Origin: an uncultured bacterium
GTDB lineage: Bacteria > Cyanobacteriota > Vampirovibrionia > Gastranaerophilales > Gastranaerophilaceae
DNA length: 5,955 bases
Direction: 5' to 3'
Assembly: GCA_946183815.1 (NCBI GenBank)
Contig: CAMHDG010000112.1
Span: 1-5,955, forward strand
The notes beneath the pieces were generated by a model, which had not been told where the DNA came from, searched no databases, and worked only from the letters and a program-made list of their open reading frames with translations. This document shows positions 1-5,926 of the stretch, piece after piece. The position numbers were made by a program, and so were the translations under genes. The stretch's first letter is position 1; each line of letters starts with the position of its first letter.

Positions 1-105
1 CATTATAACCGTACTAAAGAATTAACAGGAAACAGTTTTACAAAGACAATATGGCATTCTGTAAAAGCACACCTTCGCAAACCTGAAACGATTTTAATGA
101 AATAA
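1..105 (+). CDS. C-terminal end of a cut gene, possible paralog of the next nucleotidyltransferase-like gene
   Basis: Frame 1 is open from the left edge to a TAA at 103-105 and encodes the last 34 residues of a protein, ending in ETILMK. The segment is basic (several Lys, Arg and His). By eye the tail resembles the tail of the 413-residue protein that follows: ELTGNSF here against EYTGASM there, and a final KPETILMK against NPKAIFRKL at the same distance. This suggests, without proving it, that the two genes are tandem paralogs. The start, full length and domain content lie outside the window. The reading frame is fairly safe because it stays open to the edge and stops just before an AT-rich intergenic gap, but 34 codons alone are weak evidence for function. 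Confidence 0.55.
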   Translation, partial: HYNRTKELTGNSFTKTIWHSVKAHLRKPETILMK

Positions 106-158
106 TTCATATTTACAAAACTTATAAAACACAGCAAAACATAGCAATTATTATTTTC

Positions 159-187
159 AGACTCCTTATATTAACCATAAGGAGTCT
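159..187 (+). promoter_or_regulatory. Perfect 11-bp hairpin sequestering the ribosome binding site of the downstream gene
   Basis: AGACTCCTTAT (159-169) and ATAAGGAGTCT (177-187) are exact reverse complements separated by the 7-nt loop ATTAACC. The right arm contains the strong Shine-Dalgarno sequence AAGGAG (179-184), 8 nt before the ATG at 193. In the mRNA the anti-Shine-Dalgarno-binding bases would be fully paired. No T-tract follows on either strand (ATTTAATG to the right, GAAAATAATAA on the minus strand), which argues against an ordinary intrinsic terminator for the upstream gene. A translational control element is the simplest reading. The trigger (temperature, protein, small RNA or ligand) cannot be told from the sequence. 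Confidence 0.6.
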
Positions 188-192
188 ATTTA

Positions 193-1434
193 ATGAATAT
201 AATTACCCCATACGACTCACAAACAGGTCGTGTCCTGTCAACCAACCAAGTATCACCTGATAAAAATATAAGAAGAAATTTTTTATCTTCAACAAGTGTT
301 GACAAAGTAGAAAAAGTTGGGAATACCAGCCCTTCAGAAAAATCTGTTAAGATGCTTTTAAACCTTGTTAAAGCATCATTAAACGAAGGTAAAATTGATG
401 AGTCTGTTTTTAAAGGGGCTAATTACCATGACTGGTCTAATTTATTAGAAATTGCAAACGAGTCAACCGTTACAGGCATGGCATTTGATGCCGCTCATAA
501 ACTCCCAAAAGGAACTTTGCCAACAGGAATTGCCTTGAAAATGGCAGAATTTGCAAGAGAAGAAGAAAAAGAACATGCCAGACAAGAAAAGATTATAGGC
601 GAATTAACCGAAAAATTAGCAAAAAAAGATACAGAATTAATACAATTAAAAGGTATTGGTTTCTCAATGAATTATCCTGTCCCACAACACAGATATGGCG
701 GTGATATAGATGTGTTCACACGAAAAAAAGGAACAGTAACAGAAGGTTATTCAAATACGTGGGATATGTTCAATCAAATGATGCTTGATGAAGGTTGTGA
801 TGTTGAAGATTACAAAAGAAAACACCATAAACACAGTGAGTTTGACTATAAAGGTGTAAGAATTGAAAACCACAATTATTTTCTAAACAAAGAAAGAATG
901 CCGGAATCACGCAAAATAGATGCATATCTTCACAAAAATATTAATCCGAGAGTACAGATTTTGCCTAACGGAACAAAAATTTTAGTACCGTCAAAAGAGT
1001 TTAACACTGTATTTATGGCTCATCACGCCTTTCAGCACTTTGTATTTGGAGGGATAGACATTCATCACCTCACTGACTGGGGGATGCAAATCAAAAACGA
1101 TGGTTTTAATTTCCCTGAGGAATTAAAAGGTACAAAGTTTGAAAAATTCACATACGCTCTTACTAACTTATCACACAAATATTTAGGAACTAAACCGACT
1201 GCACCACAAGATAAAGAATACGAAGAAAAAATATTCAAGAAACTTATTTATCCGCAATCGGAGGAAGTTCCAATGTACTATAACAAAGTGCAGACTTTTG
1301 CATACAAGGTTAAAAGATTATATACCAAAGCGAAATTTGCACAAGAATATACAGGGGCATCAATGGTTCGTATGTTCACAGATGCTGGGCTTATAAAACT
1401 TGCTAACCCTAAAGCGATTTTCAGAAAACTATAA
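193..1434 (+). CDS. Nucleotidyltransferase-fold protein, NTP_transf_5-like
   Basis: The 413-residue protein carries a core typical of the uncharacterised nucleotidyltransferase family NTP_transf_5. LKGIGFSMNYP (152-162) leads into HRYGGDIDVF (166-175), where G170-D171-x-D173 is the expected metal- and nucleotide-binding GDxD motif. A later strand reads RIENHNYF (223-230), a likely match to the family's third acidic segment. FMAHHAFQHF (274-283) and DIHHLTDW (289-296) resemble the conserved helical region after the catalytic domain. Residues 1-50 are polar and probably disordered. A charged helix (118-150, AREEEKEHARQEK onward) precedes the core. No signal peptide or membrane segment is visible. 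In other bacteria, members of the family often lie near polysaccharide or peptide-modification genes, but the substrate is unknown and no such partner is visible here. The start is set by AAGGAG 8 nt upstream, itself inside a hairpin. The family call is motif-based; the enzyme activity is inferred. Confidence 0.72.
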   Translation: MNIITPYDSQTGRVLSTNQVSPDKNIRRNFLSSTSVDKVEKVGNTSPSEKSVKMLLNLVKASLNEGKIDESVFKGANYHDWSNLLEIANESTVTGMAFDAAHKLPKGTLPTGIALKMAEFAREEEKEHARQEKIIGELTEKLAKKDTELIQLKGIGFSMNYPVPQHRYGGDIDVFTRKKGTVTEGYSNTWDMFNQMMLDEGCDVEDYKRKHHKHSEFDYKGVRIENHNYFLNKERMPESRKIDAYLHKNINPRVQILPNGTKILVPSKEFNTVFMAHHAFQHFVFGGIDIHHLTDWGMQIKNDGFNFPEELKGTKFEKFTYALTNLSHKYLGTKPTAPQDKEYEEKIFKKLIYPQSEEVPMYYNKVQTFAYKVKRLYTKAKFAQEYTGASMVRMFTDAGLIKLANPKAIFRKL

Positions 1435-1435
1435 T

Positions 1436-1463
1436 AAAAAAAAGGTTGCTCATAGAGCAACCT
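1436..1463 (-). terminator. Intrinsic terminator of the minus-strand small gene
   Basis: AGGTTGCTC (1443-1451) and GAGCAACCT (1455-1463) form a perfect 9-bp stem with a 3-nt ATA loop. On the minus strand the stem is followed by seven T residues (the A run at 1436-1442), the classic layout of a rho-independent terminator. It lies about 40 nt past the stop of the gene at 1504-1938. In the plus direction the stem is followed by AAAATTCG, without a T-tract, so it would be a poor terminator for the gene ending at 1434, though it could still act partly in both directions between these convergent genes. Confidence 0.85.
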
Positions 1464-1503
1464 AAAATTCGATTTAGTAAGATTAGGTAAGTAAAAATCT
1501 TTA

Positions 1504-1938
1504 TTATAAACCTTCTGAATAGTTGTAATCGTTCTTGATATTGCTTGACAACATTGATTTGTAAGAATCCATATAGGAGTTAATTTCCTGCAACTCAACA
1601 GATAATGTTGTAATCTGGTTTTCTAATTGAGTTTCCCAAGCAGTCATATCAGCCATTTCTGCTTCATAATAACAATCAATGTATTCAACTTCTTCCGTAT
1701 ATTCAGGGATTTCTGTATAATCGTGATAAGAATATGTTGAATTTATATAAGTAGAAGAAAATATATTTTTACACTCGGCACGAAGAGCCTGATATTTAGC
1801 GGTTTTCCATTCTGCTAAATCAGAAGTCTCAGCAGCGGCAGTAGTCTTACTGTTCTGCATTTGAGTTATTTGCGTGTTAATCATATTACGTCTATGCACG
1901 TATGATAACAGCGTCTCGTTTAAAATCGCTTCTGCCAT
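1504..1938 (-). CDS. Small acidic tyrosine-rich helical protein of unknown function
   Basis: I do not recognise this 144-residue protein. It has two stretches that look helical and amphipathic: roughly 3-60 (ILNETLLSYVHRRNMINTQI onward, with Gln, Thr, Ala and Glu) and 95-136 (ADMTAWETQLENQITTLS onward). Between them is a linker at 61-94 very rich in Tyr, Thr, Ser and Glu. About 14 residues in total are Tyr, and three Cys occur singly (56, 89 and close variants of the linker). The shape suggests a helical hairpin or coiled-coil protein that binds a partner, such as a structural, chaperone-like or secreted small protein. There is no signal peptide or membrane segment. The ATG (1936-1938) is preceded on the minus strand by TAAGAGAG (1943-1950), a modest ribosome binding site 4 nt away. 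The gene stands alone, convergent with the nucleotidyltransferase gene and divergent from the metal operon, and it has its own intrinsic terminator. That arrangement, plus a coherent protein, makes it a real gene. Confidence 0.72.
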   Translation of the reverse strand: MAEAILNETLLSYVHRRNMINTQITQMQNSKTTAAAETSDLAEWKTAKYQALRAECKNIFSSTYINSTYSYHDYTEIPEYTEEVEYIDCYYEAEMADMTAWETQLENQITTLSVELQEINSYMDSYKSMLSSNIKNDYNYSEGL

Positions 1939-2038
1939 TTTGCTCTCTTACCTTATGTTTAATCTTACATGTATATAAAGTTTTTTATTAAGGTCTGATT
2001 TCAGAGTGAATATAATTCGTTACAAAAGTTAACATGCT

Positions 2039-2062
2039 AAAACATGCATGCCTGCATGCTTT
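2039..2062. promoter_or_regulatory. CATGCA-N4-TGCATG palindrome, candidate operator
   Basis: CATGCA (2043-2048) and TGCATG (2053-2058) are exact inverted repeats separated by TGCC. AAA and TTT flanks extend the symmetry to 9 of 10 paired positions over 24 bp. An extra half-site ACATGC occurs at 2032-2037, exactly 10 bp before the ACATGC at 2042-2047, which is one helical turn. It sits in the divergent gap between the small minus-strand gene and the metal-export operon, upstream of the predicted operon promoter. A regulator binding site is plausible. It does not clearly match the ArsR/SmtB or Zur/Fur operators I know, and no regulator gene is present in the window. Confidence 0.35.
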
Positions 2063-2110
2063 CAGCGATATTGTATTTCAAGGGTTATTTAAATTTTAAT
2101 AATATTTTAA

Positions 2111-2139
2111 TTGAAGAAATAAGTTTTATTTCATATAAT
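2111..2139 (+). promoter_or_regulatory. Predicted sigma70-type promoter of the metal transport operon
   Basis: TTGAAG (2111-2116) and a perfect TATAAT (2134-2139) are separated by exactly 17 bp, just before the ATPase gene. Transcription would start near 2146, leaving a leader of only about 10 nt that begins at the Shine-Dalgarno sequence GAGGA (2146-2150). That very short leader is a reason for some caution. A weaker alternative is TTGTAT (2071-2076) with TTTAAT (2095-2100), spacer 18, which would give a normal leader and would lie directly next to the palindrome at 2039-2062. Confidence 0.5.
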
Positions 2140-2156
2140 AAATGTGAGGATAATTT

Positions 2157-4058
2157 ATGACTAATCACAAATCACATAGTTGCGGTTGTTGCATGTCAGA
2201 CTTAAATGAAAATGATAACCAAAAGAATTTATACGAACTGTTATTTGCAATAGGGATATATACATCTGCATTTTTTATACAGGATGTACGAATAAAACTC
2301 ATAATTTTTATCACCGCATACATAATTGCAGGTGTTGATGTAATATATGCATCATTAAAGAACATAAAAAACGGAATAATATTTGACGAGAACTTTTTAA
2401 TGACTATTGCGACACTTGGCGCAATGTGTGTTGGAGAGTATCCGGAAGCCGTTATGGTAATGATTTTGTATAAAATAGGCGAAAGCCTGCAAACCGATGC
2501 CGTAAACAAATCAAAAAGGTCTATTTCATCTCTTATGGATATAAGACCCGATTACGCTTATATTGAAACAGAAGACGGGTTAAAAAAAGTGCATCCGCCT
2601 GATGTAAAATTGGGCGATATAATCGTTGTAAAACCGGGGGAAAAGATTTCCCTTGACGGTGTTGTCACAGAGGGAGAATCATCTGTTGATACTTCTGCCA
2701 TAACAGGAGAGTCAGTTCATAAAACCGTAAGAGCGGGAGATATTGTTTACAGCGGTTGTATTTGCACCTCCGGTCTTTTAAAAATACGCACTACTAAAGT
2801 TTTTTCCGAATCAACTGTTTCTAAAATATTAGAACTTGTTGAGAATGCTAAAGATAAAAAATCTAAGTCAGAAAACTACATAACAAAATTTGCAAAAGTT
2901 TATACCCCTATTGTCGTATTAGGGGCGGTACTGTTAACTCTTATCCCTACATTTTTCTTTGATGGCAGTTTTGTTGTATGGTTTAAGCGTGCTTTAACTT
3001 TTCTTGTGATATCCTGTCCTTGTGCTTTTGTTATATCAGTGCCGTTGACTTTCTTTGCAGGAATCGGGGCTTGCTCTAAACAGGGGATTCTTATTAAGGG
3101 AAGTAATTATATGGAAAAACTGGCAACCCCTGATACAATTCTTTTTGATAAAACAGGTACTCTTACAAAAGGAGTATTTGAAATTCAAAAGGTTTGTCCT
3201 ATAAATGTTTCTGAAGAAGAATTATTGGAATATGTAGTTTATGCTGAATATTATTCTAATCATCCTATTGCTGTATCAGTAAAAAAATCTTATACTCACG
3301 AGATTGATAAGAATAAAATATCTTCTATTGAAGAGTTTTCAGGAAAAGGGGTCAAGGCAGTAATAAATAATACTGAAATTATCGCAGGAAATTATAAATT
3401 ATTCTGTGATTTTAAAATAGAAATACCTGATATTAACGAAGCAGGAACAATTATTTATGTTGCAAAAGACAAACAATATGCGGGTTATATTCTTATTACA
3501 GATGAAATAAAATCTGAAACAAAGAATATAATATCTGTTTTAAAATCAATGAAAATCAAGACAACAATGCTTACAGGAGATACAGAAAAGATTGCACGGA
3601 ATACAGGTGAAATCATCGGAATTGATGAGATAAAATCACATCTGCTTCCACAGGATAAAGTAGAGATATTAGAATACAAACTACTGCAAAAACAAGCAAA
3701 CAAAAGTGTTTTGTTTGTTGGTGACGGGATAAATGATGCTCCTGTATTGAAGCAGGCAGATGTTGGAATATCAATGGGCGCACTTGGGTCTGACGCTGCG
3801 ATAGAGGCATCTGATGTTGTAATTATGAATGACGAGATAGAAAAAATCCCTGTACTGATAAATATTGCACGAAAAACAATGAGAATTGTAAAAGAAAATA
3901 TTATATTTGCAATTACAGTTAAAGTAATCTTCCTGATATTAGGGGCATTGGGATATATGTCAATGTGGGGTGCTGTTTTTGCAGATGTTGGGGTTACGTG
4001 TATTGCGGTAATAAATTCTCTCCGTACTTTACAAACCACTTCTTTTATTAAAGAATAG
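2157..4058 (+). CDS. zntA: P1B-type heavy-metal exporting ATPase (Zn/Cd/Pb class)
   Basis: The 633-residue membrane protein should pump Zn2+, Cd2+ or Pb2+ out of the cytoplasm at the cost of ATP. All key P-type ATPase motifs are intact. These are TGES in the actuator domain (183-186), the CPC metal-binding motif in the sixth membrane helix (287-289), DKTGTLT with the phosphorylated Asp331, the P1B hallmark His369-Pro370, TGD (473-475) and GDGINDAP (522-529). Lys589 in helix 7 and Asp610 in helix 8 (FADVGVT) are the residues that mark the Zn/Cd/Pb class rather than the Cu class. Eight membrane segments fit, at roughly 26-41, 46-66, 78-92, 94-112, 250-268, 278-303, 581-600 and 602-624. It is shorter than E. 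coli ZntA (about 730 residues) because there is no N-terminal heavy-metal-associated domain. Instead the N terminus carries a short His/Cys cluster (HKSHSCGCC, 4-12). GAGGA precedes the ATG by 6 nt. It is the first gene of a two-gene operon with the ZIP transporter. The family is certain; the exact metal and the symbol are inferred. Confidence 0.95.
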   Translation: MTNHKSHSCGCCMSDLNENDNQKNLYELLFAIGIYTSAFFIQDVRIKLIIFITAYIIAGVDVIYASLKNIKNGIIFDENFLMTIATLGAMCVGEYPEAVMVMILYKIGESLQTDAVNKSKRSISSLMDIRPDYAYIETEDGLKKVHPPDVKLGDIIVVKPGEKISLDGVVTEGESSVDTSAITGESVHKTVRAGDIVYSGCICTSGLLKIRTTKVFSESTVSKILELVENAKDKKSKSENYITKFAKVYTPIVVLGAVLLTLIPTFFFDGSFVVWFKRALTFLVISCPCAFVISVPLTFFAGIGACSKQGILIKGSNYMEKLATPDTILFDKTGTLTKGVFEIQKVCPINVSEEELLEYVVYAEYYSNHPIAVSVKKSYTHEIDKNKISSIEEFSGKGVKAVINNTEIIAGNYKLFCDFKIEIPDINEAGTIIYVAKDKQYAGYILITDEIKSETKNIISVLKSMKIKTTMLTGDTEKIARNTGEIIGIDEIKSHLLPQDKVEILEYKLLQKQANKSVLFVGDGINDAPVLKQADVGISMGALGSDAAIEASDVVIMNDEIEKIPVLINIARKTMRIVKENIIFAITVKVIFLILGALGYMSMWGAVFADVGVTCIAVINSLRTLQTTSFIKE

Positions 4059-4076
4059 AGTTGGAGAAACGATAAA

Positions 4077-4916
4077 TTGAACGAGATTTTAACACTGGTA
4101 AAAGTAACAGCATTAGCAGGTATTGGAGGCACAGGTTTAGGTGGTGCTTTGAGTGGGCTGTTCAAGCGTGATTCCGTTAAAACCGCAAGTCTTTTATTAA
4201 GTTTTGCAGGCGGAGTTATGATTGCCATTGTTTGTTTTGACTTAATACAAAGTGCAATAAAAACCAATACTCATATTTTTTGGATATGTTTAGGGATAGC
4301 ACTGGGGGTTGCTATTGTTTATTTGCTAAACCTTTTTATTGATAATCATACAAATTTTGAGGTTAGACATATAGGTAAAAACCACCCTCAAACTGCGGAT
4401 AATCTTGATGAGATTATTCACAGCAATCATTTGTCTGTCCATTTAAAAAGACGTGATACAAGGATAGCACTTTTAGGAGCAGGTACGATAATGGCTTGTG
4501 CTATTGCACTCCATAATTTACCGGAGGGTATGACAATAGGTGCATCTTTTGCAAATAATAACGGAGTGATGGGAGGTTCTGCCCTAATCCTTGCTATACT
4601 AATCGGTATCCATAATATTCCTGAAGGGATGGCGATTGCCGTACCTTTAATCAATGGAGGAATAAAACGAAGGCTTGCAATTTTAATCACCGCCTTAAGC
4701 GGAACACCAACTATTATCGGGGCATTACTGGGTTATATGATAGGTGATATCGGACCTTTAGGACTTGCTTTAAGTTTGAGTTTTGCAAGCGGAGCAATGT
4801 TCTATGTAGTATTCGGAGAAATTTTACCACAGTCTATTTTGATGTATAGGAGTAAATCACCTGCGTTTTTCGTTATCCTCGGGATGCTGGTCGGATTGTT
4901 GATTATTTATTTTTAA
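4077..4916 (+). CDS. ZIP-family divalent metal transporter
   Basis: The 279-residue integral membrane protein has the two signature ZIP motifs, HNLPEG (146-151) in helix 4 and HNIPEG (179-184) in helix 5. These supply the His, Asn and Glu ligands of the binuclear metal centre in characterised members. Eight membrane segments are visible, at roughly 8-28, 37-57, 66-88, 130-147, 165-190, 200-221, 226-250 and 262-279. The loop between helices 3 and 4 (about 91-129) has six His residues (91, 98, 103, 115, 118, 122), as expected for a metal-sensing or metal-loading loop. Known ZIP proteins such as ZupT carry Zn2+, Fe2+ or other divalent ions into the cytoplasm. Translation must start at TTG (4077-4079): GGAG (4063-4066) lies 10 nt upstream and the next in-frame Met is residue 48, inside helix 2. 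The gap to the ATPase stop is only 18 bp and shows no terminator, so the two are co-transcribed. Its 3' end overlaps the convergent DUF3326 gene by 14 bp. The family is sure; metal and direction are inferred. Confidence 0.93.
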   Translation: MNEILTLVKVTALAGIGGTGLGGALSGLFKRDSVKTASLLLSFAGGVMIAIVCFDLIQSAIKTNTHIFWICLGIALGVAIVYLLNLFIDNHTNFEVRHIGKNHPQTADNLDEIIHSNHLSVHLKRRDTRIALLGAGTIMACAIALHNLPEGMTIGASFANNNGVMGGSALILAILIGIHNIPEGMAIAVPLINGGIKRRLAILITALSGTPTIIGALLGYMIGDIGPLGLALSLSFASGAMFYVVFGEILPQSILMYRSKSPAFFVILGMLVGLLIIYF

Positions 4917-4919
4917 TCA
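4900..4919. other. Weak AT-rich inverted repeat spanning both convergent stop codons
   Basis: TGATTA (4900-4905) and TAATCA (4914-4919) pair around the 8-nt loop TTTATTTT. The stem covers the stop codons of both the ZIP gene (4914-4916) and the DUF3326 gene (4903-4905). With only two G-C pairs and no T-tract to its right it is a weak terminator candidate at best. It is the only hairpin I see at this tail-to-tail junction apart from a longer-range pairing of TGCTGG (4885-4890) with CCAGCA (4926-4931). Confidence 0.25.
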
Positions 4920-5874
4920 GGGAGTCCAGCACTTCTCTGTATGTTTCCGCCTCTATTATGCGAATGTCAACATCAGACTTTGTTACGTTTAAAACTGTTT
5001 TGTTTTCTTTAACCCCAAAAACTTTGATATTATTTTTTATCCCTTCAAAAACAGGTATTGAACCCAAACAATTATATGGCATAACTAAAAATTTAAGGTC
5101 ACTTATATTAAGTCCGCTTTTTTTAGTATAATCAAGCAACGGGGCTTGGGATAAACCTAAAAGGATACAAGGCAAATATGTAGGAGTAATGTATTCGGCA
5201 GAGCAACGGGAATCAACAATCTCTTGTGATATTGTAATATCGTCAAACGCAGGGGAATGAGCACAAGGAACTTTAAGTTCTTTTGAAATATAATGAGAAA
5301 TAATTGCCTCAACCCCGCCAACAGGGTCAACCCCGATACCGTTTGAATAGTTATCAAAGTCGTCATCTTCAAACCTGCACACAATAGCAAGTGCCTCTGC
5401 TCCTTTATCAAGCAACCTTTTTCCAGATTTCAAAATAGTTGATATATTTTTAACCGAGCCTGTCGAAATACCGCTTTTATCCACAACAAACTCAACTCCA
5501 GCATCCTCATCTGTTATGTCATAACCCAAAATATCACAACCATATATGGTTTTAACGGCATTTATTGTATTTATATGGACATTAATTATACCCTGAGGTA
5601 TAGATTTATCAAATATTACCCCTATTTTATTTTTTTGTGAAACTGGAACAATATTGCAATTCCCCTTAAAAAATTCGTCAAGAGAATACCCCTCGACATA
5701 AAGCATATCGGGTGTAATTCCTGAAAAACAACCCGCATTAACGACATTAGGGTTAACAATCAGGCTGAAATGTTTAGCGAACTCTCTTGCCCAAAAACTT
5801 GCATCACCTGCGTAACCGCCTATTGATGCCCCGACTCCCGTAGGGACTATAAATGCTCCTGTTTCTCTTTTCAT
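4903..5874 (-). CDS. DUF3326 family protein
   Basis: The 323-residue protein has the recognisable DUF3326 N terminus: FIVPTGVGASIGGYAGDA (8-25) followed by NPNVVNAGCFSGI (41-53). Further conserved-looking blocks are GVDPVGGVEAIISH (181-194), CAHSPAF (204-210), and LVMPYNCLGSIPVF (263-276) near the C terminus. The family is known chiefly from cyanobacteria and plants. I know of no established biochemical role. The glycine-rich N-terminal loop could bind a phosphate or nucleotide, but that is inference. No signal peptide or membrane helix is evident, so it is probably cytoplasmic. The start is well fixed because an in-frame TAA lies three codons upstream (5884-5886) and the family's N-terminal block begins within ten residues of this Met. 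The ribosome binding site is poor (AAAGAT only). The length is close to that of cyanobacterial members, so the gene looks intact. Its 3' end overlaps the convergent ZIP gene by 14 bp. Confidence 0.88.
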   Translation of the reverse strand: MKRETGAFIVPTGVGASIGGYAGDASFWAREFAKHFSLIVNPNVVNAGCFSGITPDMLYVEGYSLDEFFKGNCNIVPVSQKNKIGVIFDKSIPQGIINVHINTINAVKTIYGCDILGYDITDEDAGVEFVVDKSGISTGSVKNISTILKSGKRLLDKGAEALAIVCRFEDDDFDNYSNGIGVDPVGGVEAIISHYISKELKVPCAHSPAFDDITISQEIVDSRCSAEYITPTYLPCILLGLSQAPLLDYTKKSGLNISDLKFLVMPYNCLGSIPVFEGIKNNIKVFGVKENKTVLNVTKSDVDIRIIEAETYREVLDSLIKNK

Positions 5875-5909
5875 ATCTTTATTTTAGCACAGATAAATTG
5901 TTGTTTAGA

Positions 5910-5926
5910 GGCGAACGTAGTGAGCC
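5910..5926. repeat. Short imperfect palindrome GGCGAACGTAGTGAGCC near the right edge
   Basis: GGC (5910-5912) pairs with GCC (5924-5926), and AC pairs with GT around a GTA loop. The two arms are interrupted by opposed GA/GA positions, which can form sheared G-A pairs in RNA. GC content is well above that of the surrounding sequence. Similar GCGAACG-AGTGAGC words are common as dispersed intergenic repeats in many bacterial genomes, so this may be one copy of such a family. Only one copy occurs in the window. No gene is supported in 5875-5955; the only other pattern there is a tandem AAGTGATT/AAGTGACT at 5937-5952. Confidence 0.3.

Noticed and set aside
159..187. Hairpin as intrinsic terminator of the gene ending at 105
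   Set aside because: The stem is perfect but no T-tract follows on either strand, and the right arm carries the ribosome binding site of the next gene, so a translational role fits better.
1278..1598. Minus-strand open frame of 106 codons
   Set aside because: It overlaps the end of the nucleotidyltransferase gene, the terminator hairpin and the small Tyr-rich gene in another frame. No ribosome binding site or coherent protein is seen.
2165..2509. Minus-strand open frame of 114 codons inside the ATPase gene start
   Set aside because: It is antisense to the ATPase N terminus and first membrane helices; its hydrophobicity mirrors the sense strand.
3485..4267. Long minus-strand open frame (260 codons) across the ATPase and ZIP genes
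   Set aside because: It lies opposite strongly conserved ATPase motifs and the start of ZIP. Its translation is low-complexity Ile/Ser/Pro-rich text typical of an antisense shadow, and it crosses two real genes.
4427..4690. Minus-strand open frame of 87 codons inside the ZIP gene
   Set aside because: It is antisense to the HNxPEG helices of a certain ZIP gene and has no independent support.
5157..5411. Minus-strand open frame of 84 codons inside DUF3326
   Set aside because: It lies in a different frame of the same strand as a well-supported DUF3326 gene and reads as Leu-rich shadow.
5881..5886. TAAAAT on the minus strand as the -10 box of DUF3326
   Set aside because: No -35 box is found at 16-18 bp, and the implied start site would fall on the start codon, giving a leaderless mRNA. 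The evidence is too weak to list.
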